This document shows positions 1-10,799 of a stretch of DNA of 64,000 bases, in pieces. Made by a program: the position numbers and the translations under genes. Location: the NCBI RefSeq assembly GCF_024166365.1, contig NC_064822.1, forward strand, positions 101,800,823 through 101,864,822. Reading direction: 5' to 3'. This stretch comes from Elephas maximus indicus. Lineage: Eukaryota; Chordata; Mammalia; Proboscidea; Elephantidae. Below the pieces are notes generated by a model. The model made no database searches, was not told the DNA's origin, and saw only the letters and a list, made by a program, of their open reading frames with translations. Numbering within the stretch: the stretch's first letter is position 1; each line of letters starts with the position of its first letter.

Positions 1-3
1 CCA

Positions 4-110
4 AAAAATCAGCCATTGAAAACCCTATGGAACACAGGTCTACTCTGACACACATGGGGTCACTGTGAGTCAGAATTGACCCCACAGCAACTATTTTGTT
101 GTTGTTGTTG
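4..110 (+). repeat. AfroSINE-type SINE, 3' portion (long subtype)
   Basis: The window opens inside a SINE. It shows the 'AACCCTATGG' block, then a 'GTGAGTCAGAATTGAC' block near the end, and a TTG microsatellite after it. The same blocks recur in the other SINE copies of this window. AfroSINEs are known from Afrotheria. The 5' part lies outside the window. Confidence 0.75.
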
Positions 111-189
111 TTGTCGTCAGCAGTGTATACATAGTGTGCCTGGCTCCCTGGCCCACTGTACTCTCCCACCACTGTACTCACACCCCTGC

Positions 190-320
190 AGTGGTGTTCC
201 CAGTGGCCTGCCTACTGTCCTACAGGGACAGGAACTTTGTGTCTTTTGTCCGTGGTTGCCCTCCCATCACCTAGCACAGCGCCAGGCACAGAAGATGTGC
301 TCAACACACTTTCATTAAAG
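190..320 (+). repeat. L2/MIR-type 3' tail, degenerate
   Basis: The stretch 'CCTAGCACAGCGCCAGGCAC' followed by 'GTGCTCAACACA' matches the common 3' end of L2 and MIR elements (last-use exon-like 'cacagtgcctggcaca...gtgctcaataaa'). The body upstream is too diverged to place. It could belong to either family. Confidence 0.45.
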
Positions 321-1366
321 CAGTTTTCACTGTTACTTAGAAGGAAGAAATCACATGTACTGCTACAAATCGGTTGGTTTATTCAAAACAAAAATACAAA
401 CTAAGTAAAGGGGCTGAGTTTCATGACTGTGTTGATGCCAAAGCAGAGATAAAGGATCTCAGCAAAAGTACAGCAGGGAAAGCACAAATCCGTCAGCCGT
501 GGGCAGCAGGAGCCAAGAGGCCCCCACAAGGCTGGGTGGTAAGCCCCCCAGGAAGGAGCAGAAATCTTGGCGAAGGTATTAGATTTTCCACAGGCTATGA
601 AATGGGCCTTCAAGCCAATCCGAGTACAATCTTAAGGGGTCAAAGGACCCCAGTGGACCCAAAGTTGTTACGTAGTTTTTTAAAACAGAAAATAAGTTGA
701 TAAGTGGGCAACCGAAATGTGACTGGCAGAAAGGCTCAGGGTAAGTTGGCTCAGGAAGCTCACAATACTGAAGGAAATGAAAACAGCCTCAGGCAAAGGA
801 GAAGGCAGATGGGGAAAGACAGAGTTCTTCAGAATAACCATTTGCAAGCACATCTGCGACGTGAGACAGTCAGTGGAATATTTTCTAAATGAAGCTGATG
901 AGGGCAAAGGCAAGCATTTCTTCACCAGTCATCGTTCCAGATTCTTTAAAATACAAATGCCTAGATTTTTCTGGTAAAATAAAGTTCATTTCTTGAGTGA
1001 GCAGCCACTTTAATAAGGGGAGAAAAATTATTCTGCCCTTTTCTCTATTTTTTGTTCCTATCGCTCTTCTTCCTGTTATAGTTATTTCCATGTCTGAGAA
1101 GAGCATAGGTTTCCATTACCTGGTAAAAATGTCTAGGTTTTTCTATGAAGTAGCATACTTTATTTTTTTCTTTTTGTCATAATGCATTCAAAAATAAGTG
1201 AAACCACAAAAGCTCATTTGATGGCTCAGTGGGCCTTCATTTCTCTTGAGATGCCCTTGGTTTCTTTACGGATGCATCATTCATCTCCTGGCTGGACCAG
1301 AACCTGGATAAATCTCACCATAGCACAGGTTCCTGATTTAAAGGCTCTCTAATCAAAATATTCTAA
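320..1366. other. Unassigned sequence, no gene seen
   Basis: Only short open frames without recognisable motifs are present. I see no SINE, LINE or LTR signature and no splice structure that could be defended. Confidence 0.5.
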
Positions 1367-1439
1367 TCAAAATATAGCAATCTAAATAGATTCATTCTTT
1401 TTTTTTAGTCAAAATACAGCAAACTAAATAGATTCATTC
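1367..1439. repeat. 31-bp imperfect direct repeat around a T tract
   Basis: Two copies of a 31-bp unit ('TCAAAATAYAGCA...GATTCATTC') lie 42 bp apart, separated by about 11 bases that are mostly T. They differ at two positions. This could be a small tandem duplication, or a TSD-like pair around an extremely short tail remnant. Confidence 0.7.
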
Positions 1440-1739
1440 GTTGATTGTCTACTGAGTCCTATTATATGCTATAAACACAGAAAGAAAGAAGCCTGGATCC
1501 CTACTCTGGAGAAACTCCTGGTTTTGTAGAAGAGAAAGAAAACCAGCAATTATAAGATACTGTGGCAAGTATTGTGATGGAAACTCACGGGGTGAAAGCT
1601 TTGAGCTGCCTGCCGTATTTGTTAGGAATCCACTCAATGACAAGAAAATCCAACCAATGCTCACCTTAACAAAAAGGAGTTTTTCTCCTACAACAAGAAG
1701 TGCAGAAGTGGGCAGGCCAGGACTGCTGGGCCTGCTCCC

Positions 1740-2043
1740 ACGGATGTCTCTAGGGGAAGATCTTTTCTTAAAGGCTCTCAGCGTTTGGTAGCCCCAGGCA
1801 TGCCTTGCTTTGTAGGTGCTTCTTCACATGGCTGTCTTTGCCTCCCTGGGTGTCTCTGGGTTGCTTCTCCTTTTTTATAAGGACACTAATCAGATTGAAT
1901 TAGGACCCGCCCCACTCCGGTATGACTTCATAATAACTGATAGTATCCTCAAAGACCCTATTTCCAAACAAGGTCATATTCACAGGTACTAGGGGTCAGG
2001 ACATGAACATATCTTTTTGGAGGGCACAGTTCAATCTAGAACA
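1740..2043 (-). repeat. MLT1-type MaLR solo LTR, partial
   Basis: Read on the minus strand from 2,043 it starts 'TGTTCTAGATTGAACTGTG' and then shows the MLT1 order: 'ACCTGTGAATATGACCTT', 'GGAAATAGGGTCTTTG', a 'GTCCTTATAA' block and a 'CCATGTGAAGA' block. MLT1 LTRs are old eutherian ERVL-MaLR remnants. The distal end before about 1,740 is unclear. Confidence 0.7.
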
Positions 2044-2086
2044 TAAGTATACTCTTACCCTCTTTGGAGCTCAATATCTCTATTAT

Positions 2087-2121
2087 AAAAAAAAAAAAAA
2101 AAAATTTTTTTTTTTTTTTTT
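2087..2121. repeat. A18-T17 perfect palindrome
   Basis: Eighteen A are followed directly by seventeen T. This can fold into a long A:T hairpin, or can mark two poly(A) tails joined tail to tail. Confidence 0.9.
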
Positions 2122-2309
2122 GCTGCAGGAAATTCAGTAGCTCCAACTCTATTTTCAAACTGACAAACTTCAACCCATCAATGACGTCCCCACTACGTCT
2201 TTGCCAGAGTACTGAATATCCCCTCCCCAATGGAATCCTCTTTCCCAGTCTTCTGGGAATGCCAGAAACTCCAATTATCCCCTAACTTACTATTAAACAC
2301 TAAATGACA

Positions 2310-2500
2310 TCCATCAGGCACTCGTTATGTGACAGGCACTATATTAAACGCCTTTAATCCTTCAACAACAATCCTATGAGAGGTGCTAATATTATCTATT
2401 TAACAGATGGAAAAGTCAAGCCACACAAATGTTAAGCCACTTGTCCAGGGTGACGTGACTAGTAAGTACTGCAATGGCAGTCTGCCTCTCACTGGGCATG
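2310..2500 (-). repeat. MIR SINE, antisense
   Basis: The sequence follows the reverse MIR consensus order: 'GTGACAGGCACTATATTAAA', 'CAACAATCCTATGAGAGGTG', 'ACAGATGGAAAAGTCAAGCC' and a 'CTTGTCCAGGGTGACG' block. MIRs are old tRNA-derived mammalian SINEs. The copy is diverged but continuous. Confidence 0.8.
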
Positions 2501-2744
2501 GGACAGGGGTTCTTAGTAGTAAATCATCTGTCTTCATTAAGGAAGAAATTACATTCTCAGGAGCTCCTCAGGCTACACACACTAGGCCCCTGCTGCCAGC
2601 ACTAAGTCAGCTTAGAAACATGAATGGTTAACTCTGATAATTCACTTTATTGTATAAAAAAATAATAATTTTTTTATTGTATAATAGTATACATATATAT
2701 AATAACATTTTATATTATAATAAGCTTATTTACGATTTTAATTG

Positions 2745-3200
2745 TTCATGCATTCATTCAATAAATATTTATGGAACCCCTGCTATGTTCTAGGTAGTTA
2801 GTTCTCCAGGGCCTGCAGCTTCAACAATGAGCAAGATAGCATGGACCTTGCCTCCTAAGAGTTGACAGTCTCCGGGGAAGAAAAGCAATTAAATGAAATT
2901 TGATGAGTAACATAATGGCAAAACTTCAAGGTGCTATAAACCTGCTTTACAGGAGCACTTATCCTATTTCGGAGGTGGGGGAGGGACTGGTCAGAGGGTG
3001 GTTCTAGGAGGAAATGATAGTTAAGCCCTTTGAAGGGCTGAGAAGTTTGCCAGAAAAGAAACTGATAGGAAAGAGTGTTCAGGCAGAGGGGATGTGTGTG
3101 TCTGTGTACATCCAGAGTCAGGCGTAAACCTGGCTAATTGGAGAATTGGAATGAACAGAAAAATACCTGGTGCAAAAGTTCAAGGAGAAGAATGGAGAGG
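2745..3200 (-). repeat. L2 LINE 3' end, antisense
   Basis: It starts with 'CATTCATTCAATAAATATTT' and continues through the reverse L2 3' end: a 'CTATGTTCTAGG' block, 'AACAATGAGCAAGATAG', 'GGTGCTATAAA', 'GGCTGAGAAGTTTGCC' and 'TTCAGGCAGAGGGGATG'. Divergence is high, as expected for L2. Confidence 0.7.
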
Positions 3201-4050
3201 CAGGCAAAAGTCATGTCACAAACAGTTCTATAACCTTTTAAGTGAAATTAAGGTCAAGTTTTGTTTAAGAATTTAGTTTTTTACAGTTAGAAATCATAAT
3301 GTCACCAATAAAGAAACCATAATATAGCTTGTACCATTTTTGTTCCTAATTAGCTTCTTAATGTTATGGTACATTGACTATGTAAAAATGAGTTTCTTTT
3401 TTTTCCTAATTAATTTTAAATATTTGGAAATGAAATGCTTAATATTTGAAAACATGTCTCATGCTTTATGATGAAGCAAGTACCCATTTATTATATGACA
3501 ATACTCTTTGATCTTGGTTCCCCTTGTTTCACGATTCCTGGTAGAAGACATATGCCTTGACTCTTCTAGTCTATTTAGAGGTCACTTTTGGGTTTTTTTT
3601 TTTTTTTGGGGGGGGTGACTTCCATAACGCAATTAGAGATGTTTCTAGAATATTGGACTGTAGGCATTTTCTTCAAGGTGATACAAACGTTACTGTACAA
3701 TCTCTTTCTTTTCTCTCTGTCTCTCTCTGATCCCTAGGTATGTGCCAATTGTGTGGGTCGCTTTGGCAGGCAGTGAGCAAGTGACTTATTGATCTACTAA
3801 ACCCTGGATATACAATGTAAGGAGCCCCACCACATAGGAAAGGAGGGAAGGAGGCAGAGATGCCTTTGTAAGAAACCAAAAGAGAAAGAGATAAAATGTA
3901 TGAGCTATTTGGCAATTTGCTCTCTAGAAAAGTGGGGAGAATACAGTGCCCAGTCCTGGGGAGATGTGACCTCTGTGAGGCAAGAGAAATGGCCCACCCC
4001 AGGCAACCAGGACTGATTATTCACAGGCAGAGCAAAGGATGTCACAATCT
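3200..4050. other. Unassigned AT-rich sequence
   Basis: No repeat or gene is recognised. It holds a T/G homopolymer junction near 3,593-3,617 and a CT-rich run near 3,700-3,735 ending in an AG, which resembles a splice acceptor by chance. Open frames are short and featureless. Confidence 0.5.
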
Positions 4051-4176
4051 GGAAGGATTCATTCATTCACTCAACAAACATACCATTGAGATAGAGAGAA
4101 GACAATTTTTTAAAAAAGAACAAAGCCAGAGGATTTGCTTTTCTAATTATCAAGACTGTTTATGAAGCTTCAGTAG

Positions 4177-4734
4177 TGTCCTGGGTATCTAATCCAAAAA
4201 ACCCAGTGCCGTGGCACTGGGTGTCTAGGGCTGCTATAACAGAAATACCACAAGTAGGTGGCTTCAACAAGCAGAAATTTTTTCTCTCACAGTCTAGGAG
4301 GCTAGGAAGTCTGAATTCAGGGTGTCAGCTCCAGAAGAAGGCTTTCTCTCTCTGTCAGCTCTAAAGGAAGGTCCTTGTTATCAATCTTTCCCAGTTGAGG
4401 GGCTTCTCAACACAGAGACCCTGGGGCAAAAGAATGTGCTATTCTCCTGGTTCTTGTTTCTGGGTGGTATGAGGTCTCCATATTTCTCTGCTCGCTTCTC
4501 TTTTTTATATCTCAAAAGAGATTAGCTTAAAACACAGTCAAATCTTGTAGATTGAGTCCTGCCTCATTAACATAACTGCTGCTAATCCGTCACATTAACA
4601 TCATAGAGGTAGAATTTACAACACACAGGAAGACCATATCAGATGACAAAATGGTGGACAATCACACAGTACTAGGAATCATGGGCTAGCCAAATTAATA
4701 TACATTCTTGGGGAACGCAATTCAATTCATAACA
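4177..4734 (-). repeat. MaLR-like solo LTR, copy a (subtype with AACATAACTGCTGC centre)
   Basis: On the plus strand it starts 'TGTC' and ends 'TTCAATTCATAACA', the reversed termini of a family seen six times here. The core has the shared 'GGTATGAGGTC' and 'GCTGCTATAACAGAAATACC' blocks. The flanking pentamers AGTAG and AATAG are a plausible diverged 5-bp TSD. No internal retroviral sequence is attached. The centre differs from copies b-e and agrees with copy f. Contains the SINE stub at 4,192-4,216. Confidence 0.75.
4192..4216 (-). repeat. 25-bp AfroSINE 3'-end stub with TSD
   Basis: A 25-bp insertion splits the LTR and is flanked by CTGGGTATCTA (4,181-4,191) and CTGGGTGTCTA (4,217-4,227), an 11-bp TSD with one mismatch. 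Read on the minus strand, the insert carries 'ACGGCACTGGG' and a T-rich end, as in the SINE tail. It looks like an extremely 5'-truncated SINE insertion. Confidence 0.7.
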
Positions 4735-6199
4735 AATAGTTAAGACAGTGATATACTCACACAAGGATAGACAAAAAGCCCAATGAAATACAAAGAGCCA
4801 AAAGGGACTTAGCACACATAGGCATTTGATTTATGACAAAGGTAGTACTACAGAGCAATGCAGGACAGATAAATATTCACATGAAAAATAAAAACGCTTG
4901 ACCCCAACCTTTTACACCATAAAACATATTAATTCCAACTTTACAAAAAGACATTAAAGTGAAAGATGAAAGAACTTGAAGAAGATACAAGAATGTCTTC
5001 ATAATTTTAGAGTAGGGAAAGATTTTTTATCAGGACATAAAACACTAACCATAAAAGAATTATAAAAGTGTAAATCACATTACTAATTACATTTATAACT
5101 TCTGTTCAACACAAGACATCTTTAAGAGAGTGGAAAGAAGCCCAAAGTGGAGAAGATATTTACAAACACAAACAACAGTTAAGAGGCTCTTTTCTAAAAT
5201 ATAGAAATGACTTCTATGAATTAGTAATTCAGAAAAAAGGTAAACAATCCAATAGATAACTGAAGAGGAACTCACAAAAGAGCCTATTCATATGGGCAAT
5301 AAACATATGAAAATGCATTCAGCCTTTTCATTTATGATAGAAATGCAAATTAATACCACAATGTAATTTCAATACCCGCCCACTAGAATGGCTGAAATTA
5401 AAAAAAATAATACCAAATGTTGGTGAAAAAATGGATCAACAGCTACTCTCATACACTCCTGATAGAAGTATAAATTGGTAACGTTCTTTGGAAAATTATT
5501 TGTCAGTAGCTAGCAAAGTTGAACACACATATGTCCTATATCCAGCAATTCCACTCCCAGTTATCTGTCCAATAGATATGTGTGTATATTACACCAAGAG
5601 ACATGTACAACAAGAATAGCCCAGCATTTTTTTTTTTTTAATAATAGTCACAAACTGGAAATAACCAAAATGTCTACCACCAATAGAATGGGATTTTTTT
5701 AATGTCAGATATCTATGTAATGGACTATTATTTAACAATGAAAATGAACTATCTGCAGCTACACCCCAACAACATGAGTGAAGCTCATGAGCATAAGGTT
5801 TAATGAAAGAAACCAGACACACACACACAAAATAACACATACTATATGATTATTTACATGAATGTCAAAAAATAGTCAAAACTAAACAACTACATAAGGA
5901 TACATATTTAGGTATTAAAGCTATAAAGAAAATGAGGACGTGATTACCATAACAATCAGGATAAAATTACCTGGGGTTGGGGCGGGGAGGGGGATAATGG
6001 CTGAGAGATCACAGAGAGAGCTTCTGGAGCAGAATGTTATTTCTTGACAGGGTGGTGATTACATGATGTTTGCCTTATGATAAATCATTGAGCCGATAAC
6101 AAACTCATAAAAAGCTCATACATATACATTTTTAATCTTAAGTAATTTTCATGTAATACAGTATGATGAACTTTCTTCTATGATATTAAAATTTCTCCA

Positions 6200-6336
6200 A
6201 AACAAACAAAAAGCAAAAAATAAACAAGACGCAGGAAAGTGGAGGCCTTGTGACCACGAGACTGACAGGGATTCGAGAGAAGCTCGGAGGGTATTGGGAA
6301 GGTGTGACAGCTCTTAGACTAAAGGAATTGGGGTGA
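6200..6336. other. Short unassigned spacer
   Basis: About 130 bases between the old L1 and the MLT1 LTR. No feature is seen. Confidence 0.5.
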
Positions 6337-6457
6337 TGTTATGGAATAAATTGTGTCCTTCCAAAATATGTGTTAGAATTCCTGGCCTTTGTACCTGTGG
6401 ATGTAATCTTGTTTGGAAACAGGGTTTTCTTTGTCATATGAATTGTATCATACCCAA

Positions 6458-6993
6458 TGTTATAGATTAAATTGTGTCCCACAAAAATTTGTGAGAAAAC
6501 ATGGCTAGTCCATGATTCCCAGTATTGTGTGATTGTCCACCATTTTGTCATCTGATGTGATTTTCCTCTGCATTGCATTCCTACCTCTGTGATGTTAATA
6601 AGGATTAGGGTGGGATGTAACACCCTTGCTCAGGTCACATCCCTGATCCAAAGTAAAGAGAGTTTCCCTAGACTATTGCCTGCACCACCTTTTGTCTTAC
6701 AAGAGATAAAAGGAAAGGGAAGCAAGCAGAGAGTTGAGGACTTCATACCACCAAGAAAGCAGTGCCCGGAGCAGAACATGTCCTTTGGACCTGGGGTTCC
6801 TGCACAAAGAGGCTCCTGGTCAAGGGGAAGGTTGATGACAAGGACCTTCCTCCAGAGCCGACAGAGAAGGACTTCCCCTGGAGCAGACACCTTGAATTTG
6901 GACTTCTAGCCTACTGTGAGAAAATTAATTTATTTTTGTTTAAGCCATTGACTTCCGATATTTCTGTTATAGAAGCACTAGATGACTAAGACA
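6458..6993 (+). repeat. MaLR-like solo LTR, copy b
   Basis: It starts 'TGTTATAGATTAAATTGTG' and ends 'GATGACTAAGACA'. A perfect 5-bp TSD, CCCAA, flanks it at 6,453-6,457 and 6,994-6,998. The centre has the 'ACACCCTTGCTCAGGTCACA' type block and 'TTGTCTTACAAGAGATAAAA'. A 5-bp TSD and TG...CA ends fit an ERVL-MaLR LTR. The family assignment is by structure and resemblance to MLT1. Confidence 0.85.
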
Positions 6994-7175
6994 CCCAACT
7001 AGGGTGAGTTCTAAATCCAATTACTTCTGACTTCCAAAAAGAGCAGATTAGACACATGCATACAAAACACATGTAAGGCAATGTGAGGACCACCAAGGAA
7101 CACTAGGGGCTACCAACAAGGAAGGAATCAATACCCCCAAGACCCTGGTTTGGACTTTTAGCCCCCAGAACTGTG

Positions 7176-9390
7176 TTGTTATTGTTAGGTGCCATGGAGT
7201 CAGTTCCAACTCATAGCAACCCTATGTACAACAGAAAGAAACACTGCCCAGTCCTGCACCAGCCTCATGATCTTTGTTATGCTTGAGCCCACTGTTGCAG
7301 CCACTGTGTCAACCCACCTCTTTGAGAGTCTTCCTCTTTTGTGCTGACACTGTGCTTTGCCAAGCATGATGTCCTTCTTCAGGGACCGATCCCTCCTGAT
7401 AACATATCCAAAGTATGTGAAATGATGTTTTGCCACCCTCGCTACTGAGGAGCATTCTGGCTGTACTTCTTCCGTGACAGATTTGTTCTTTCTTTTGGCA
7501 ATCCATGATATATTCAATATACTTTGCCAACACCGTAATTCAAAGGTGTCAGTTCTTTGGTCTTTCTTATTCATTGCCCAGTTTTCACACGCATATGAGG
7601 TGATTGAAAACACTCTGGCTTGGGTCAGGTGCACCTCAGTCTTAAAGTGACATCTTTGGTTTTTTAACACTTTATTAAGAGGTCTTCTGCAGCAGATTTG
7701 TCCAATGAGATGCATCATTTGATTTCTTGGCTGCTGCTTCCATGGGTGTTGACAACTTTAAACTTTTCTCCCTTTATACAAATGTTGCTTATTTGTCCAT
7801 TTATGATGATTTTTGTTTTCTTTATGTTGAGGTGTAATCCACACTGAAAGCTGTAATCTTTGATCTTCAACTGTAGTTCAAGTACTCTTCACTTTCAGCA
7901 AGCAAGGTTGTGTCAACTGCATATCGAGCACAGGTTGTTAATAAGTCTTCCTCCAATCCTAGTGCCCTATTCTTCAACATATAGTCCAGCTTCTCTGATT
8001 ATTTGCTCAGCATACAAATTGAATAAGTATGGTGAAAGGATACAACCTTGATGCACACCTTTCCTGACTTTAAACCATGAGTTATCCCCTTGTTCTGTTC
8101 AAACGACTGCCTCTAGATCTATGTACAGGAGCACAATTAAGTGTTCTGGAATTCCCATTCTTCCCATCGCTATCCATAATTTGTTATGATCCACACAGTC
8201 AAATGCTTTTGCATAGTAAATAAAATGCAGGTAAACATCTTTCTGGTATTCTCTGCTTTCAGCTAAAAGCCATCTGACATCAGCAGTGATATCCCTGGTT
8301 CCATGTCCACTTCTGAATCTGACTTGAATTTCTAGCAGTTCTCTGTTGATGTACTGCTGCCACTGCTTTTGCATGATCTTCAGCAAAATTTTACTTGTGT
8401 GTGATATTAATGATATTGTTCAATAATTTCTACATTCTGTTCTTTGGAATAGGCATAAATAAGGATCTCTTCCAGTCAGTTGGCCAGATAGCTGTCTTCC
8501 AAATTTCTTGGCATACACGAGTGAGCACTTCGAGAGCTGCATCCATTTGTTGAAATATCTCAGTTGGTATCCCATCAATTCCTGAAGCCTTGTTTTTTAC
8601 CAATGTCTTCAGTACAGCTTGGACTTCTTCCTTCAGTGCCACCAGTTCTTGATCATATGCTACCTCCTGAAATGATTGAACGTCTACCAATTCTTTTTGG
8701 TACAGCAACTCTGTGTATTCCTTCCATCTCTTTATACTTTCTGGGTCATTCAATATTTTGCCCATACAACCCTTCAAAATTGCAACAGGAGGCTTGAATT
8801 TTTTCTTAAGTTCTTTCAGCTTGAGAAACACCAAGTATGTGCTTCCCTTTTGGTTTTCTAACTCTAGGTGTTTACACAACTCATTATAATATTTTAATTT
8901 GTCTTCTGAAGCCACCCTAGGAAATTTTCTGTTCAGCTCTTTTACTTCATCATTTCTTCTGTTCTCTTTAGCTACTTCTACTTTCAGGAGCAAGTTTCAG
9001 AGTCTCTTTTGACATGCATTTTGGTCTTTTCTTTCCTTCCTGTCTTTGTAATGACCTCTTGCTTTCTTCATGTATGATGTCCTTGATATTATTCCACAAT
9101 TCATCTTGTCTCCAGTCGTTAGTGTTCAATGTGTCAAATCTATTCTATTCTTGAAATGGTCTCTAAATTCAGGTGGGATATACTCAAGGTTGTATTTTGG
9201 CTTTTGTGGACTTGTTCTAATTTTCTTCAGCTTTAATTTGAACTTGCATATGAGCAATTGGCGGTTTGTTACACAGTCAGGACGTGGCCTTGTTCTGACA
9301 GATGACATTGAACTTTTCCACTGTTTCTTTTCATGGATGTAGACAATTTGATTCCTGTGTATTCCATCTGACGAGGTCCATGTGTATGGT
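7176..9390 (-). mobile_element. RTE LINE, copy A, 5'-truncated
   Basis: The 3' end (TTG-rich repeat, then 'GGTGCCATGGAGTC') is at 7,176 and the copy runs to about 9,390 on the minus strand. It is flanked by CCAGAACTGTG (7,165-7,175) and CCAGAACAATG (9,391-9,401), an 11-bp TSD with two mismatches, inside an MLT1. RTE elements are autonomous non-LTR retrotransposons with one endonuclease/RT protein. The 5' about 1 kb with most of the endonuclease region is missing. Confidence 0.85.
7200..9340 (-). pseudogene. RTE endonuclease/reverse transcriptase remnant (copy A)
   Basis: Open pieces at 9,126-9,308, 8,430-8,993, 8,099-8,386 and 7,200-7,718 align in order to the RT half and C-terminus of the RTE protein. 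The thumb-side piece has 'WPTDWKRSLFMPIPK'. RT motif A reads 'FIYYAKAFDCVDH', so the Asp normally found after Phe-Ile is Tyr, removing a catalytic acid. The YADD region is lost in a frame break near 7,850-8,050. The C-terminal 172-residue piece includes 'TYFGYVIRRDRSLKKDIML'. Several frameshifts make this non-functional. Confidence 0.85.
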
Positions 9391-9567
9391 CCAGAACAAT
9401 GAGGTAAAAAAAAAAAAAAAAAAAAAAAAAAATTCTATCCTTTAAAGCCACCCACTTGTGGTATTTTGTATATGTCAGCACTTGGTAACTAATACAGGTG
9501 GTATTCAGTAAAGTTCCACTATTTTTAACTGCAAAGCTTTATTGAATAGCACTATCTTAGTTACTTA

Positions 9568-10794
9568 GTGCAGCAGTACACCAACAGGGAACTGCCAGAA
9601 ATTCAAGCCAGATTCAGAAGAGGACATGGAATGAGGGATATCATTGCTGATGTCAGATGGATATTGGCTGAAAGCAGAGAATACCAAAAAGATGTTTACC
9701 TGTGTTTTATTGACTAAGCTAAGGCATTTGACTGTGTGGATCATAATAAATTATGGATAATATTTCGAAGAATGGGAATTCCAGAACACTTATTTGTGTT
9801 CATGAGGAACCTGTACATAGATCAAGGGATAGTTGTTAAATAGAACAAGAGGATAATGTGTGGTTTAAAATCAGGAAAGGTGTCCATGAGCATTGTATCA
9901 TTTTACCGCACTTATTCAATCTGTATGCTGAGAAAATTACTGAAGAAGCTAGACAATATGAAGAAGAATGTGACATCAGAATTGGAGGCTGGTTAACAAC
10001 CTGTGATTGCAGATGATGCATTCTTGCTTGCTGAAAGTGAAGAGGACTTGAAGCACTTACTGATGCAGATCGAAGACTTCAGTATAGGTTATACCTTAGC
10101 ATGAAGAAAACAAAAATCCTCACAACATGGCCAATAAGCAACATCATGATAAATGGAGAAAATATTGAAGTTGTCAAGGACCTCATTTTACTTGGAACAA
10201 CAATCAACACTCATAGAAGCAGCATTCAAGAAATCAAACAACATATTGCAAGGGGTGAATCTGCTACAAATGACCTCTTTAAAGTATTAGAAAGCAAAGA
10301 TGTCACTTTGAGGACTAAGGTGTCCCTGACCCAAGCCATGGTATTTTCAATTGCCTCATATGCATGTAAAAGCTGGCCAATGAATACAGGAGACTGAAGA
10401 AGAATTGATGCCTTTGAATTAGGGTGTTGGCGGTGTTGGTGAAAGATATTGACTATACCATCAACTGCCAGAAGAACAAACAAATCTGTCTTGGAAGAAG
10501 TACAGCCAGAATGCTCCTTAGAAGGATGGATGGTGAGAATTCTTTTCACGTACTTTGGACGTGTTATCAGGAGGGACCAGTCCTTGGAGAAGGATATCAT
10601 GCTTGGTAAAGTAGAGGGTCAGTAAAAAAGAGGGAGACCCTCAACGAGAAAGATTGACACAGTGGCTACAACAATGGGCTGAAACATAGCAATGATTATG
10701 AAGATAGTGCAGGACTGTACAGTGTTTCGTTTTGTTTTACTTGGGGTCGCCATGAGTCTGAACCAGCTCAATGGCATCTAACAACATAACAACA
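9568..10794 (+). mobile_element. RTE LINE, copy B, 5'-truncated
   Basis: It starts within the RT region ('AACAGGGAACTGCCAGAAAT') and runs to the RTE 3' end ('CATCTAACAACATAACAAC'). Pieces of the RT C-terminal part stay open, for example 10,101-10,397 and 10,424-10,609. The motif-A equivalent around 9,700 has a stop in place of Tyr (FID-stop-AKAFDCVDH). A related direct repeat (ATTTTTAACTG) is found at 9,521-9,531 and 10,794-10,804, so the insertion may include about 35 bp of extra 5' sequence. Confidence 0.8.
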
Positions 10795-10799
10795 TTTTT

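Larger units (their letters stand above)
4085..6200 (+). mobile_element. Old L1 (L1M-like) 3' end, split by a solo LTR
   Basis: The flanks 4,085-4,176 and 4,735-6,200 read as one L1: 'TATCAAGACTGTTTATGAAGC' like ORF2 text runs into 'TTAAGACAGTGATATACTC', then the ORF2 3' end near 5,500-5,780 (the 'CCAGCAATTCCACTCCCAG' block) and a 3' UTR with a G-rich tract at 5,973-5,993. The reading frame is full of stops. It is interrupted at 4,177-4,734 by an LTR. The 5' part is absent. Confidence 0.75.
6337..9496 (+). repeat. MLT1-type solo LTR, split twice by younger elements
   Basis: Three pieces join into one MLT1: 6,337-6,457 ('TGTTATGGAATAAATTGTG', 'TACCTGTGGATGTAATCTTG'), 6,994-7,175 ('AGGGTGAGTTCTAAATCCAA', 'AGAACTGTG') and 9,405-9,496 ('CCACTTGTGGTATTTTG', ends 'AACTAATACA'). 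GGTGA before and GGTGG after look like a 5-bp TSD. A younger LTR lies at 6,458-6,993 and an RTE at 7,176-9,390. Confidence 0.8.

Noticed and set aside
76-318. 80-codon frame at the window start
   Set aside because: It begins in the SINE tail and its TTG microsatellite and has no recognisable domain.
3700-3740. Splice acceptor-like CT tract followed by CTAG
   Set aside because: No exon-like open frame follows it and no partner donor can be proposed.
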